Both the position numbers and the translations under genes were made by a program. This document shows, piece after piece, positions 46,930 through 59,357 of a stretch of 64,000 bases of DNA. The DNA is from Capitulum mitella. Its lineage: Eukaryota; Arthropoda; Thecostraca; Pollicipedomorpha; Pollicipedidae. Positions within the stretch are counted from its first letter, which is position 1. Every line of letters begins with the position of its first letter. The DNA lies in contig CP099845.1 of NCBI GenBank assembly GCA_030062745.1, positions 17,338,903 through 17,402,902 of the forward strand. Reading direction: 5' to 3'. A model generated the notes under the pieces. That model saw nothing but the letters and a program-made list of their open reading frames with translations, was not told where the DNA came from and did no database searches.

Positions 46930-48846
46930 ACGCGTGCTCGCTCGTTTCGATATCGATGCTGTGAACCAACATCTGGCTATAATGTGATGCTAGTGACCAC
47001 TGTGACAGCTATCAACACACTGTAAAAAAGTGCCCGGGACTGCCAAGGGCAGATGCAACCAACACTATCGGCAATTCAACATCATGTGTTTGTTAGTTCT
47101 GCGTAATAAACCAGATATGACTCGGTAAGTAAAGGTTTTTACGTCTCATAGCACAGGATACATTTTGTGTCCCATAGCACAAAGATTATATTTTGTAATG
47201 AGAACATGACTAACGATCAAGGACGGACCCACATACCCAAATATGGGGGGTTCGGACTTCGATCCACATCCACAGTTTACATAATTAATTTCAACCACAT
47301 AAGGACATTTATGAAAAGACATATGCAATAAGCGTATATCTTTATGCAATATGCATAACCGATACTTGCATACCTGTGCGCGCATTGGCAAAGGAATATC
47401 TGTGACAAAGTTCACGTCATGGTTTTGAAGTTCCCGTATCAAAAAACCTTCGAATTTCAATGTTTTCTAAATTTTTCTAAACCGTACAGGTTTCCCTCCA
47501 AAAGCTTTTGGTTTGTGAAGGCTATCTAAGGCTAACAGATAACTTCAACTCTAGTTCCCAGAGTCCGCACCGAAGGGAACCAGACAAAGACGTCTGAGAA
47601 CGCACTGACGCCTCACGTACATCAATCGAGCCGCAGTACCGCTAGGTGAATCATATTCGTAATGCTAAACGATACTCCCTTTTTCTAATCTTAAAATAGC
47701 TCACACCCGCGAAAATTTCTGAGCTCTTTCATCCGCCTTACATCAGCCAGTTCTTTGAATTCTGTACGTGCTGACGCTCGTTCATTGACTAAAGCCTAGT
47801 CTTTACAAAAAAAGTCTAAAACGCCTCCTGATTGGCTGTATATGATATCATAATCGCACCATCCCCTTTCACCATTTCCGTTCGTAGGTGGTGTATAAGC
47901 AGGGCCGGTTTTCGCTCAATATATACCTATCGATCTATCTGTCTACCCATCTGTCGGCTCAACATGCGGTGGATCTCGTGACGCGCGTGACGTAGTGAAG
48001 TGCTAGTGCTGTGAGTGGTTAGTGTTTGGCGTCGGCGTCGAATATACGTGGTGAAAGTGGAAACTCTGTGTGTCTGACGAATACACGTGGAATTGGCAAG
48101 AACTTGTGAAAAGAAAACTACTGAAGCAGACAAAGACTGCCACAAACGAGGTCGTCAACAGTCAAACTATCACGCCAAGCAGAAAACTGCTACAATATCC
48201 AGGAAAAGTAAAGGAGAAAACAAGAAAATAACAGCGCCGGTTCAAATTTATGAATATACCACTGTCACTTTCAGTGCGCTACAACTACTCCTTTTGGTTT
48301 CCTGGACTTATCACTAAGGTCTCCCCCCACAAAAAAAAACGCTGTCTCGCGTGAAACCAGCCAACGGGACAAACTGGCTGTAAAATACCCAAACCCAAAC
48401 CCAACAGACAGCTGACAACTGCTCCTTCCCGTTATGTTATGACCCCGCATCCGCAATACCCCAAAAATTGGCTCCATATATGCCCTGAAACCAACTAAAC
48501 AATAAGTCGACACCAGAGCCAAAGCAAGTACCTGCAGCGCAGTAAGCTACGAGGCACAGGGGAAAGCTGTGGAAAATCGCTTTGAACCGCCATACATGTG
48601 AAGTTCCGAGAAACACTGTTTACTGCAGACTGCGTTCTATAGTACGAACACAGGCTACAACTTGGCTATATTGCTTCAAAACACGCATTACGTAGAATCT
48701 TCCTTCAAATTTTCTGGCCGTGTGGTTCAGAGACCGCGTCCACAAGCTTTGCTGACCGCAACTTCAGTCCCAGCATCACTCTAACAAAACATCCCCGTAA
48801 AATTTTAAAATGAACGACAAAAGGTCAACAAACCTGTATCAGAAGT
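46930..48846. other. Unassigned sequence downstream of ANAPC11
   Basis: No gene is recognised. A lysine-rich plus frame at 48087-48317 follows a GTG-rich leader at 47990-48080, a look shared with 5' ends of some retroelements. The evidence is too weak to call. Confidence 0.3.
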
Positions 48847-48962
48847 CTACTCTTGGAACTTCCAGTCCTGTCTACACATGGGACAGTGTTGGTGTACCTG
48901 CTGCGACTCCAGCCACTTGATGATGCAGTGCATATGAAAGCAGTGGGAGCACTGACCCCACA
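48847..48962 (-). CDS. ANAPC11: ANAPC11, last exon
   Basis: The second half of the RING-H2 domain is WGQCSHCFHMHCIIKWL, then QHCPMCRQDWKFQE and a TAG stop at 48847-48849. The acceptor is GTTTTCAG before 48962. The exon starts in phase after one base carried from the previous exon, giving the conserved PLVWGQC. ANAPC11 is the catalytic RING subunit of the anaphase-promoting complex (E3 ubiquitin ligase) that pairs with ANAPC2 and recruits E2 enzymes in mitosis. All zinc-ligand Cys/His positions of this half are present. The reading frame is intact, so this looks like a working gene. Confidence 0.95.
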
Positions 48963-49171
48963 CTGAAAACGCAACGAATAATGTGTATATACACCGCGGA
49001 ACACAGTCGCAATATGCACAACGAATAACATATCAAAAAACGCAGAGTCGTCACACGGCAATAATGGTACAAAATGCATCCAAACCCCAACAGTTCTAAT
49101 AAAGCCACAGCCAAAACAATGGCCATTGTCCAAGTGATAAACATTTGCAACAGCAGAACACAGACACTCAC
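48963..49171 (-). other. ANAPC11 intron between the two recognised exons
   Basis: This is a 209-bp intron with a GTGAGT donor and TTTTCAG acceptor on the minus strand. Confidence 0.9.
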
Positions 49172-49291
49172 CTAGAGGGCAATCGTCGCCCGGTATTTTG
49201 CAGTTGGAGCAGGTGGCGTCAAATGGCATGCGGCAAATACCGCAGCTGTCGTCGTTGGCGACCCACTTCCACGTGGCCACGCCGTGCCAAG
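49172..49291 (-). CDS. ANAPC11: ANAPC11, internal exon
   Basis: The exon encodes WHGVATWKWVANDDSCGICR, then a CSNCKIPGDDCPL segment. This is the N-terminal half of the RING-H2 finger with the CGIC zinc pair and the family-specific VATWxWVAND motif. The acceptor is TGTCCGCAG and the donor GTGAGTGT. Two bases at the exon start complete a codon begun in exon 1. Exon 1 should encode only about seven residues (start Met plus a short basic stretch), and I could not find it upstream. Intron 1 therefore contains at least the minisatellite at 49375-49745. Confidence 0.95.
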   Translation of the reverse strand, partial: LGTAWPRGSGSPTTTAAVFAACHLTPPAPTAKYRATIAL

Positions 49292-49374
49292 CTGCGGACA
49301 CAGAGAGCACACCGTAGTCGCAACCAGGCCACCAGAAGGGCACAGCCAAATGAATAAACACAGAACACAACGGC

Positions 49375-49745
49375 CCAAACAGATACAGCCAGACGTCCCG
49401 ACACGGCCCGCACAGATGCAGTCGAACGTCTGACACCGCCACCAACAGCCCAGACAGATCCAGTCAAACGTCTGGCATAGCCACGAACAGCCCAGACAGA
49501 TCCAGTCAAACGTCTGGCATAGCCACGAACAGCCCCGACAGATACAGTAAAACGTCTGACACCGCCTCCAACAGCCCAGACAGATACAGTTACAAGTCTG
49601 ATACAGCCATCCACAGCACACGACAGATACAGTCAAACGCCTGGCACAGCCACCAACAGCGCAGACAGATTCAGTCAAACGCCTGACACAGCCAAGAACA
49701 GCGCAGACAGATCCAGTCAAACGTCCGACACGGCGATCAGCAGCC
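49375..49745. repeat. 42-bp minisatellite, about 9 units, in ANAPC11 intron 1
   Basis: The unit is based on CAGTCAAACGTCTGGCATAG continuing CCACGAACAGCCCAGACAGATC. The 42-bp period keeps minus-strand frames open (QTFDWICLGCSW repeats), which I treat as non-coding. A related array lies at 61975-62400. Confidence 0.92.
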
Positions 49746-50149
49746 CACACGGATACTCTCAATCTTAGAATTCTACGAGTGCATCCGTGACCTGAGGTTG
49801 ATAGCAAAATGGAAAAAAGAAACTGAGAACAAACCAAAGTGGAATGCATATTTGTGTGTGACCCACGATGCAAGTGCGCACTCGGTTTCAAAAGTATCAC
49901 AATCACAATTACATATCACAAAACTATCAGCATCCAAACCTGTCCGTCGACAGGTGGCAGTGCCAACAGATGGTGGACCGTTTGGAAGAAGGCTATGAAC
50001 TTTGTACCACAAATGGACTTGACCGGGTCCCAAGCCTCTGGGCTCGAACTATGGGAGGGGAGGGCCATGGTCGTGCAGGCTATCGGAGAAAACCGGGTGA
50101 AATACGGCTCAGCAGAAAGTGATCAGCCTCTCTGATCTGCGTCGATGCC
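49746..50149. other. Unassigned intronic or intergenic sequence
   Basis: No motif is recognised. No ANAPC11 exon 1 is visible here. Confidence 0.3.
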
Positions 50150-51368
50150 GGCTGCTATTCCAGGACTAGACGGTATGGCCGAACCCGGCGGGGGGGGGGG
50201 AGATTCGGCTTCTCCCTTGAGACATTGAGAACTACACATCCAATTTTATCGCAACACACGGCAATCGATTTGCCATGACGTAAACTTAAGTCTTATAAAA
50301 GTTTTTTTTTTTAAATTTTGCACCGGGTGGATACAGTTTGTAAAAACGTCGAAATGGGGGATATTTTTCGACTTGCTATAACTCTGTTGTTTATGGACTG
50401 ATTTTTATGAAATTGTCACGAATCGAGATAATATGGATAGGACTTACACCACTGGTCCATACATTTGGAATTTTTCGAAAATTCATAGGCGTTGACGGGG
50501 ATTCGAAAATAGGAAGATTACCTTTTTAAAAAACTGAATTAACAAGAAAGTTAAAAACACCTTTTTAGCCTTTACTAGTCATATCATGCTGAAGGAGCAT
50601 GATCAGATCAATCATAATACAGTGTTTGTATAATGTTAGCATAGGCGGGGCCAGGGACATGAAAAAGGGGAACTGTCATAGTCACATGTTCATAAGATCA
50701 ACTTACCTTTGATTTTAAATGACCTCCAATGACCTTCGTGTCGCTTGGAATGGTCTTGTATGCATTTCATATGATTTGAAAATGTTTCCAATCATTTGGA
50801 TTCATTCTATTTTTAAAATTCCATTTCACGGCCGTTGCGATATAGGGTGAACGCACTGACATTTGGGTCATAGCTCCGTGACCCGACCTGATATCCAGCT
50901 GATACTTGGTACAAAAGAAGGGGGCACCCTGCTACGTCATATATATTCTGGTATTGGCATTTCAAAGAGGACCAAAATTATTACTATGAATCCAAATCTT
51001 GACTTTTCTCGTTGACCCGACCTTGTGAAGTGACATCAGACAAATAAAATTGCATTTGTATGTTGCCCAACTCTTTACCTATATATCCATATAAGTTTCT
51101 AAGTTCTTTCTAAAAAAAAACATTTTTGGCAGACAATTTCCTCTTACCCTCAACAGCGCGAAAAATGGCCTACGACGCCCTCCAAAAACGTTGCCTGGCT
51201 CCGCCCCAGAGCAAAATAGAATTACGAAAATCTGTTACAATACGAAGAATGAATAGCTATCAAAAGTCTGCAAGTTTCGTGAAACTGCGTCAAAATCCCT
51301 GGAATTGGCAAGCAAAAAACCCGAGGGGGCGGATTCAGCCCCCGCCCCCCTGCCGGGAATAGGGTTAA
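50150..51368 (-). mobile_element. TTAA element, family F4 (copy b, longer form)
   Basis: The left part (50150-50840) is the reverse complement relative of 46219-46929. The right 300 bp match 30847-31150 inverted. The right end is GGGGGCGGATTCAGCCCCC then CTGCCGGGAATAGGGTTAA (TTAA 51365-51368). The left TTAA is lost. It therefore appears to be the full-length form of which the other two copies are parts. Confidence 0.75.
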
Positions 51369-52233
51369 CCTTTGCCGGACGAGGGGACGGGGACCGCCAT
51401 CCCCATGAGGTACTTTTGGGACTGCCGGCAAGCGCCTAGTACCTGAGATTCGTCATAGTCCACCATCTCATATCAGGTCACCTGGTTATGACGCGATTAT
51501 TGAGACCTTGCAAGCTGATTTCCTAGATCTGAGCTACGTTTCGGCTTCTTTCTCAGAAGTTTACCGAGATACAGGGCATTTTTTGATACAAGATTGTTTC
51601 AGCGTAAGTCTGACAACACATCGGGCTTGGAAGCGTCAGTGATCTTTCTCGGGCCCGGCAAGGTCAGTGACCTTGTATGACCCCAAGATGCATTTAAACC
51701 CGTCTCAAGGTAATTGCTGGTGCTGATTCTAATTAAAGCAACGACTTTTACCTTTCACCTTTCATCCTTTTATCACCGCACCTTTCATCCTCCCTTACCT
51801 ACCTTTTGTCACCAGAACACTATTCTGCGGTAATAAACCATGGTCCTTCCTGCGTCATTCATGATCATAATGATATATGATCTCTCGTCGGCCCGACCTT
51901 AACCAGAACAAAAAAATGAATATACAGACTGATCAATTCCAAAACTAAGTCGCCACAAAAAGATGACTCGCAGGCACTTCTTCTACAAAACTACCACGAT
52001 GGCGGCCAAGACAGGATACGGCATAGCTCTCGCAGTGACCTGGGAGGCAACGAGGTAGTCCGAAGGGGGTTACACTGGATGTCACTGCAATCGAAAGAGC
52101 TGCAAGCTCGTTTTTGGTCCATCTGTCCCAGTTGGGAGCGAAATGGGCCAGGGTCGGGGAAGGGGAAGGAGGTGGCAAGCGCCTCCACTCGTCGGGCGCG
52201 TAGATGAAAAACCCTGCGTCCGACAAAGGTTAA
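51365..52233 (+). mobile_element. TTAA-flanked element, family F3 (copy a)
   Basis: The left end TTAACCTTTGCCGGACG and right end CGTCCGACAAAGGTTAA are 16-17-bp inverted repeats with one mismatch. The TTAA on each side is shared with the neighbouring element (F4 on the left, F1 on the right). It has no coding frame. Confidence 0.85.
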
Positions 52234-52755
52234 CCGCGCCAGAGTGGTGGTCGGCGCGCTGCACGCCCCACTGGCGGGGCCGCCCCTTTGACTCACGAAC
52301 GGTTGCTTGCACGGTAAAAACAGGCATACCGCTGGAAAGCTCGTGATGAGTCGAGTTCAAAAACTGGTGTCAGTTTTACTTTTGAATGATATGCGAGCCA
52401 TTTACGCTCTACATATATTTTGTCAGAGCCGACTACATGAAGCCGAAAAACGGCCATGATCTCAAGGGCTGCGATTAACTGAGTCTAGGCAAAGGCACCA
52501 GCCAAGAAATCAGTCGCAGATAACTTCAGCGATATCCCCGCTACTCCACGGCGGGCGCCGGTGCCAAAGGCAGGATAAAATTAACAGGAACCAATTTTAA
52601 GGCTCCTTTAATTTTGGGACATCCGCCTTGCTAGGTGGTGCATCTTGATGCTAGTGGTTCTTGTGAAGGTTTTCCCTGCTTGCATTTAGGAACAATTCAG
52701 TAGTCATAAACCAACACAACTGGCGGAGCTTTCGAATGGAAACTAAATAAGTACG
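52230..52755 (-). mobile_element. F1-family element, truncated (copy d)
   Basis: TTAACCGCGCCAGAGTGG with a GGCGGGGCCGCCCC hairpin is followed by blocks matching 59358-59935 (CTCAAGGGCTG(C/T)GA(C/T)TAA, GGCAAAGGCACCA, ACACAACTGG(C/G)GGAGCTTT). Homology stops near 52755. Confidence 0.75.
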
Positions 52756-53839
52756 AATGGAACTAAGCCTTTTTTCGACTGGACAGTGACCGAATCAACA
52801 TTTCTACCCATCGCATGCATTTGTGCACTGGCGCATCCAATGTTTGCATCTTGATTCCAAATTTAAGGCATTTACGGATGACGGGTAACATGCCATTTTG
52901 AGAAAAACTGAACCAAGGCCAGCATGAAACAATGCTAACGTTCCTAAAGACTGCGCCTAACGTTTAAGTCCATACATGGAAAACAGTCATTGCACCAGAG
53001 TGGCCAAATTCAGTCAGTTGGGTGTCAACGACGTAGATTGAAATTCATGCTGTCAGACTTGTTCCTGCCATGGCTCTGAATCATCACCTCTGGTTATTGG
53101 TTGCCCCTCCAATGACCTTTGCATCTTTTGTGCATTCAGACCTGCCCATCCTATTTGTATTACTTGAGGCAGTTAGACACCAGCTCGGCAACATCCTCTG
53201 CTCAGTGCTAACTGGTTGGTATCAGATAAGGGGAGGAGCAGTCCGGGAAACTTAACAACAAAGGGATCCAGTAGCATGAATTAATACCCGCATCCTTGAC
53301 ACCCAACTAGCTGAATCTGGCCACAACGCATTGCACCCACCATCAGAAGGATAACGGCCCGAATTTTCGTCGTGTAAGTTCTTTCTGTTTCATTTTGAGG
53401 GAAAATATGGCGCCATTTTGTCTGGAGCTACTATAAGACATATCCGATTCCCAGCACTCTCTAGCGTTAAACAAGAGGGAAGCGGGAGAGTTCTGTAACC
53501 AATCCAATCCTCATTTCATTAACAACAAAACCATGCATATTCTATTACGTCTAACTAGGTTTCATAGTTTCAGCGAAGAATAAACGGTGACCGTGTGCAA
53601 AGCGGCGGGCACCGTTTCGCGGCTGCACCTAGATCATAGGACATGTTTGAGCCAAATTATGACACTTTTCGACGTGACGAAAACCTTTTGATACCGTATG
53701 GCGTCACACTGAATGGGTAACAACACTAAAACATGACTTCGCACACAGCGAGTCGTTTTTTCTGTACCTAGCGAAAAACAGAAAAAGCTTACCAATGCGA
53801 ATGCTTTAACTACATGCGCACAGTAAATGTCCGCGTGTC
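52756..53839. other. Unassigned sequence
   Basis: No recognisable coding sequence or repeat. Confidence 0.3.
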
Positions 53840-54160
53840 AATGAGGCGTGGTCCCTAACGAGCGCAGATGCTTCCACTGATGCAGCAACAGCTGCCGCAG
53901 CTCGTCGTCCACACGTCGGCGACCGCTGACGGGCGGGATTTTGGCTAGCACCTCCTCCGCCATGATGGCCCACATGTCTTCGATGGGGCGAGGTCAGAGT
54001 TTTTGGAGTTTCCAGCGTAGCTATGTGATGTGTGAACGAGTACAAATAAAATACATTATGCAGTCTGAGCCGACCAAACAATTCAGAGACGCCTGTACCG
54101 TGAAAAGATTGGTAAGCAGTCACTTTGAAATGTATCAAAATAAACGAAATTCATATCTGA
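53840..54160 (-). pseudogene. Transposase C-terminal remnant (Tc1/mariner-type), copy 1
   Basis: The minus strand reads DMWAIMAEEVLAKIPPVSG, then RRRVDDELRQLLLHQWKHLR after a broken DL-PIED-like stretch. This is the end of a DDE transposase, where the final catalytic acid precedes W. Upstream sequence matches copy 2 at nucleotide level but frames are broken. There is no N-terminal half. Confidence 0.6.
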
Positions 54161-55469
54161 CTGGAGTCAAATGAAGGCCTTCATGAAAAAATGGCGTATG
54201 TTGACGCAATGCCATTTCGCTATCGTTGTCGTCGAGTGATCTTGACCAGTGTCCAAGGATGAGCGATGTCGTCCGAAATATATTGTCTGATTTTTTATCG
54301 AGATCGACATTCCGTCAGTGTTACCCGAAAAGTCGAAATCACAAAATGAACACAGTTCGCATGGCATGCTTTGTTAATGCTGAAACGGCAACACCTCACA
54401 CCATGTGCATAACACGAGCCGTCCTATTGCAAAAAGGTTGCATGCACACAAGGGACCTGTTGACGACAGCTTTTCCGTGCTGAAGGTAACGCCGTCAAAC
54501 GTGTATCTTTTACGTGTGATGCCTGGCAAGCACTTTCCCATACTGTCTTGCCATTGAAAATGGTGATAGCCCATTACATATCTAAGCGATTTTCAGCACT
54601 GACTCGCTGCAATGATTCCCGCGCCCCATTCCTATCCGTAGGATCGCGAGCCGCATTGGGTTCAGATTTCGTGCGTCTCGGAGAGCACGGCTGCTTCAAT
54701 GGTAGCCGTGTCTAGTCAACACTTTGTAACTTCATACACAATGATCTATCGTAATGTGCACGACACCATGTGGCCATTGATTAAATGGATATAAGACAAG
54801 AATTGAGTTAATCCAAATCCTATCGGAAAAGAATCCTTGGCCCCGGAGACATCCGTAACGTCGGCTTTGCTTGTAACCTCAGCAATACTCTCACTACTTG
54901 GGACTTAACAAGAACATGGAACCAGAACATGGAACGGTGGGGCGCACGGACCTGGTTTGAAGGTACGACAATTCATTTACCACTTTTTGTCTACGGTGCC
55001 AGCGAAAAAAACACAAAAGAATGTGCCAGGGTGCGGACTTCTGGTACTACCAGCCCGTGCCACTCATAAATACAAAAATAAATAAATAAATAGAACAGAA
55101 TAGGAGAAAATAACGTAAAATCCAACACTTCCAAATGAATCCACCCCTCACGTGTAAACGACACCAGAAACGCGATCATCGAACGTCATGGTTTGCTTAG
55201 CCGCATGAGCAAGAACAGGGAACATGACGCAACGCAATGTGGTGATCAGCTTCAGCACGAAAAAAAATGATTTCGGAGGGATTGCTTGGTCAAGTGCCAT
55301 GTCTCCATAAAAACTATTTCCAAAACTGCATCTGATTACCTGAGGTGATACCTCCTGTGTCGCTTAGGAAAATGTCACGCCAAATGACTTCATTTCCTCA
55401 TCAAGTGGCTGCCTGGCTGGCGTGCCATGCCGAACTGGCTTAACCTTTCTTTACAGGTGGTATCAACTA
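54161..55469. other. Unassigned spacer between inverted transposase fragments
   Basis: No motif is recognised. Confidence 0.3.
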
Positions 55470-55850
55470 AACATGGATTTCGCTTATTTCGATATCTTTC
55501 ACGGTCACAACCACATTGCTGTCCTAGCCATGGTTTCCGTGTTACAGGCGTCTCAAAACTATTTGGGCGGCTAAGACTGCATTATGTATTATGTTTCCAC
55601 TCGCTGGCAGATCACGCATCCGCGCTGGCCGCCAAAAGGCCCCGACCTCAGCCCCACAGAAAAGATGAGGGCCATCATGGTGGAGGCGGTGTTGCCCCAA
55701 ATCCTACCCATCAGCGATCACCGACGGGTGGACGAGTTGTGGCAGCAGCTGCTGCATCAGAGGGATCAGCTGTGCAGTCGCCAATGGCTTTCTGAGTTGC
55801 TCGCCAGCTCCCTGCCGCAGCGCTTGAGGAACGTTGTTGGTAATGACTGA
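55470..55850 (+). pseudogene. Transposase C-terminal remnant, copy 2, opposite strand
   Basis: The plus frame reads WPPKGPDLSPTEKMRAIM, then RRVDELWQQLLHQRDQL and LPQRLRNVVGND before a stop at 55850. WPP-SPDLSP(I)E is the signature around the third acidic residue of Tc1/mariner transposases. Here Ile is Thr and the usual W after it is R. It is homologous to 53840-54160 in reverse orientation. Confidence 0.65.
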
Positions 55851-57224
55851 AGAATGATCCCTTTCTAAAGTAAACGTGAAGTGTGCACTCCCCTCATAAC
55901 AGATGGTTCTGAAAAAGACTACTGAAGTCATATAAAGGAAAAATAAATAACAAAGAAAAGGGCTAGACATAGATCTAAAACCAAAGGTAATGAATGTCCT
56001 GACGCCCTTTTAACCGCACTTACTGACAGCGGTATACCCTTTCCGTACCTCTACTCCTTCCGCTTTATGTCTGCCAAAATGTTAAGCATCTCCATTCCAC
56101 GGGCACAACAGCAATTAACTGTGGTCGGTGGGTGTGCGTTGGCGATGCGGCCCGACCGCGTTTTGGCTTCTGGACAAATGACACTCAATAAGGTTTTTGT
56201 CCCCTGGCGACCACTCTGATGCGTATTTTACATGGAAATGTCAGCCTCCGCAGTTTCATTATTCTTGCGCAACACACTGACCGACCATTCGTACGACACC
56301 ACTGCCAACTGACGGCGACCACTTTCCAGTGATACGGTACTTTTGAGGCCGACTGTACAGGTCTCCACAAAAGTAATGGTAGATATAAGGGCTCTTGTGG
56401 TAAACCCGCCATAGCTCCGGTGCTTATGGTGCTAATGTAATGTAATTTGAGCAGCCATTTGCCACGACGTAGGAGTACCCGTAATAACTTCAAACCTGTG
56501 CTTCATATTTTAATTTTCATGCCGAAAAACACGAAAAACCATATTTACGCTCCGTACGCGGTGACGTTGGCCAGGTTTCTTAGTTCTGCCACTGCACTAA
56601 CCCTCTCGGCTCCCAAATTGATATGATCAGTTGCGTTGTGAATGAGATACTGGGTAAAGGCCATGAGGAAGGAGTGCGTCTTGATCACATGACATGTTCT
56701 GCCGGAGGGCTGTGAGGGCGTCGTGGAGACTGACCAGGCCGTGTCCGACCTGCAGTCCTTTCCAGTCAGGTAGTTTTTCACCTGACTGGATTTGAACATT
56801 CGACCCGAGCAATGACGGCTGAGAGATTTCTAAGCAATAACGTTGGAAATAACTTACACACGAGTGAACGGTTCATACTGTGTACACAAGAAACCTTTAT
56901 GATAATCATATGGCGAATGCCACTGCCAGGGCAGATTAATGGTAATGACACGAGGTTAAACGGACATATACAGCGTTTATTTACATGGGAGCACTTAACT
57001 CGCCCGAATATATTTCGACATATATACACACACATTCCAAAGGCCGGAGCTTTGTATCTTTTGGGTGGGGGGCATCCCCCAATGTTCAACTGACCTTCTA
57101 ATGTTGAGCTCCCCCTTTCCCCAATGCTTGGCTGGGCCCCCTCATAGTGTGTAACTTGGCCCCCAATATTTTATCAGTTGGCAATGACTTAATAATAAAT
57201 ATTAATAATTAACTAAGTAATAAC
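55851..57224. other. Unassigned sequence
   Basis: No gene is recognised. An AT-rich TTAATAATTAA stretch lies just before the TTAA element at 57225. Confidence 0.3.
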
Positions 57225-57914
57225 TTAACCCTCGCCGGACGACGGGGGTGGATGCTTACCCCAAGCAGTGTTCCCGGGACCACGGCAAAACGGTGCACGA
57301 CAGCGCCGTGAAATTTGGCATAGCTGACGACACATTTATGGCACATGTTTTGGAACAAGAGTGACCCACCCCATCTTGTCGCAGAGCATCGCGTCATGAC
57401 GTCATTACTGAAACCTTGCAGAGCGATTGCTGCGCCAAATGTCGGTTTCGTTATTGTTTCGGGGCAATAGACATGCATAAACGGCAGACGACGGGCATGG
57501 AATCCGCTAAGATTGATAGTCCACATGAGAGCAGGTCGTTTTAGATAGCCCCATCACCTTTAAAGGTCAAACAATGTCAATGACCTTATATGACCTTTTC
57601 TGGCCTCAGAATGTTCCTACGCAATTTTTTGGACGGGACGATTTTAGGCCAATTTGGTCCCAAATGTGTTGTGTTTAACTGGGGAAAATCAATGTCTAGC
57701 TCCCAAACATAGAGTTTGACCTGACCTAGGAGATCACTGGCTGACTTGATGGAGCAAACACGGTTACCACTGGATTCCTTGGGCATATGGCTATCGATTT
57801 CTTCTTGTCCTGAGGCGCCAGATCAATTAAGGACGAAATGGCGAGGAAGTGCCTACCCTCCCCCCTCCCGGTCATCGGTGCGAGTGAAAATCCCTCCCGT
57901 CCGGCGAGGGTTAA
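57225..57914 (+). mobile_element. TTAA-flanked non-autonomous element, family F3 (copy b)
   Basis: The ends are TTAACCCTCGCCGGACG and CGTCCGGCGAGGGTTAA, apart from one mismatch perfect inverted repeats of 17 bp including TTAA. It is 690 bp with no coding frame. Subterminal blocks match 51365-52233 (ACGTCATTACTGA-ACCTTGCA-type region). Confidence 0.9.
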
Positions 57915-58879
57915 ACAAGCGTAAACATTAATGCTGGGAATGCCGGAAAACACGAATATGCATACCCTATCCATATCACACATTTCAAGTGGTGCCAAGA
58001 TAATGCAAACAGAAAACAGTACACGGTAAGTCAGTTATCCATTCCCGATCCGACGAGCCAGGGATGACCAGCCGGAACGTAACTTTTGACACCATGGTGT
58101 TACAAACACGGATCCACTCTTGTCATCAATGTCTTTCATTGGATGGCTTTGCATAACTGCAAAACTGCAACTTCTGTTTAACTTGGCTAGGTCTGAACCG
58201 TTCGCGCAGATTACCAGTGGTGCAGGACATGCACGCCTTTGCGTACGCATCATTTCAACGAAACGAATGAAACGGGCGACCATGTAGTACTGTCGTGAGA
58301 TACCTATACAGCAGTAATATATGGTATCACCGCAGAGGCGAAGGAACGTTTCAGAAAGGGGAAGGGGATATGGCCGCATCGTATTTGCTGATCGGGTACC
58401 AAGGGGAGAAGGTGATTAAGTTCGACAAAAATGTTTCGTCTGATAAAGCGTTAATGTATATTTGGTACAGTGTAAAACATTAATCATTCTTTAGAATAAC
58501 GGCAGTGTAAAATGTTCTTGCAGGGGCTTCCCTGCAGTGAGACTTCGTTCTGAAAGGGCTTCATGTTGGAAATCTCCGGCCGGAATCCAGTGGAGGGGGC
58601 GAAATCCATCCTCGTCTCCGACCTCATGTTTGTCGCAGACTGTCTATTTTCGCACACTTAAGTGATATCTGGTGCGTCGTCAAAACGAAAAAAATAAGAT
58701 GGGCATTTTTGGAGGTATCGCCTCATACAGCCAACCGTACAGAGCGGCAAAACCAGCCGATCGCACCCCCTTCCACCCCCCCCTTTCCGGATATGCGTTA
58801 CTAACGGCGATATTCCATGATATACGAGCGATGTGAAGTAAAATGCTGTAATGTCTGCTAGCCATCGTGGGTCTCCCTT
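57915..58879. other. Unassigned sequence
   Basis: No recognisable feature. Confidence 0.3.
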
Positions 58880-59170
58880 GAAATAAGAATAAGTCTGATT
58901 TTGGCATACTTTCGACCTATGGTAATCATCCGGGAAAAGCCACAAAAACCGCCAAATCGACAAAATTTTGAACATTTGACCCGATATGACCTCGAAGGTG
59001 TTGCCCTCGGGTTACGAAATTCGGACAAATATAGTTGCCCACAGCTGTCCGCTATGAAAGTTTCAAACTAGCTGGTTTCTGAGGCTTTGAGGGTGAAGGG
59101 AGGGGAGGAGAATTTCGCGTCTTTCCTCCGCTGCGTGTTATTTTCAGAGGCCCTCCACTGCGCGTGTCAA
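58880..59170 (+). repeat. F2-like right-end remnant
   Basis: The block order (TTTGACCCGATATGACCTCGAAG, then ...CTCCACTGCGCGTGTCAA) resembles the F2 right end (CCACTGCGCGGGTTAA), but it is heavily diverged. Confidence 0.4.
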
Positions 59171-59357
59171 AAGCATGAAACAAATTGTTTATCAAGCATA
59201 ATTACACATTAAGTAATACCAAGATAGATGTCGGGTGTGTCCAGCATTCTTAGCTTTACGGACATTTCGCAAGACAGGAGTTAAGCATTTTTCGCCGCCT
59301 GGTAGGAATTAGAGCTCTGTCGCCCCCGACGAAGTCTAAATGCCTTTTAATGCCATC

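Noticed and set aside
49172..49906. Minus ORF of 244 residues that includes the ANAPC11 exon
   Set aside because: Only the 40 residues of the exon are coding. The rest is intron and minisatellite translation.
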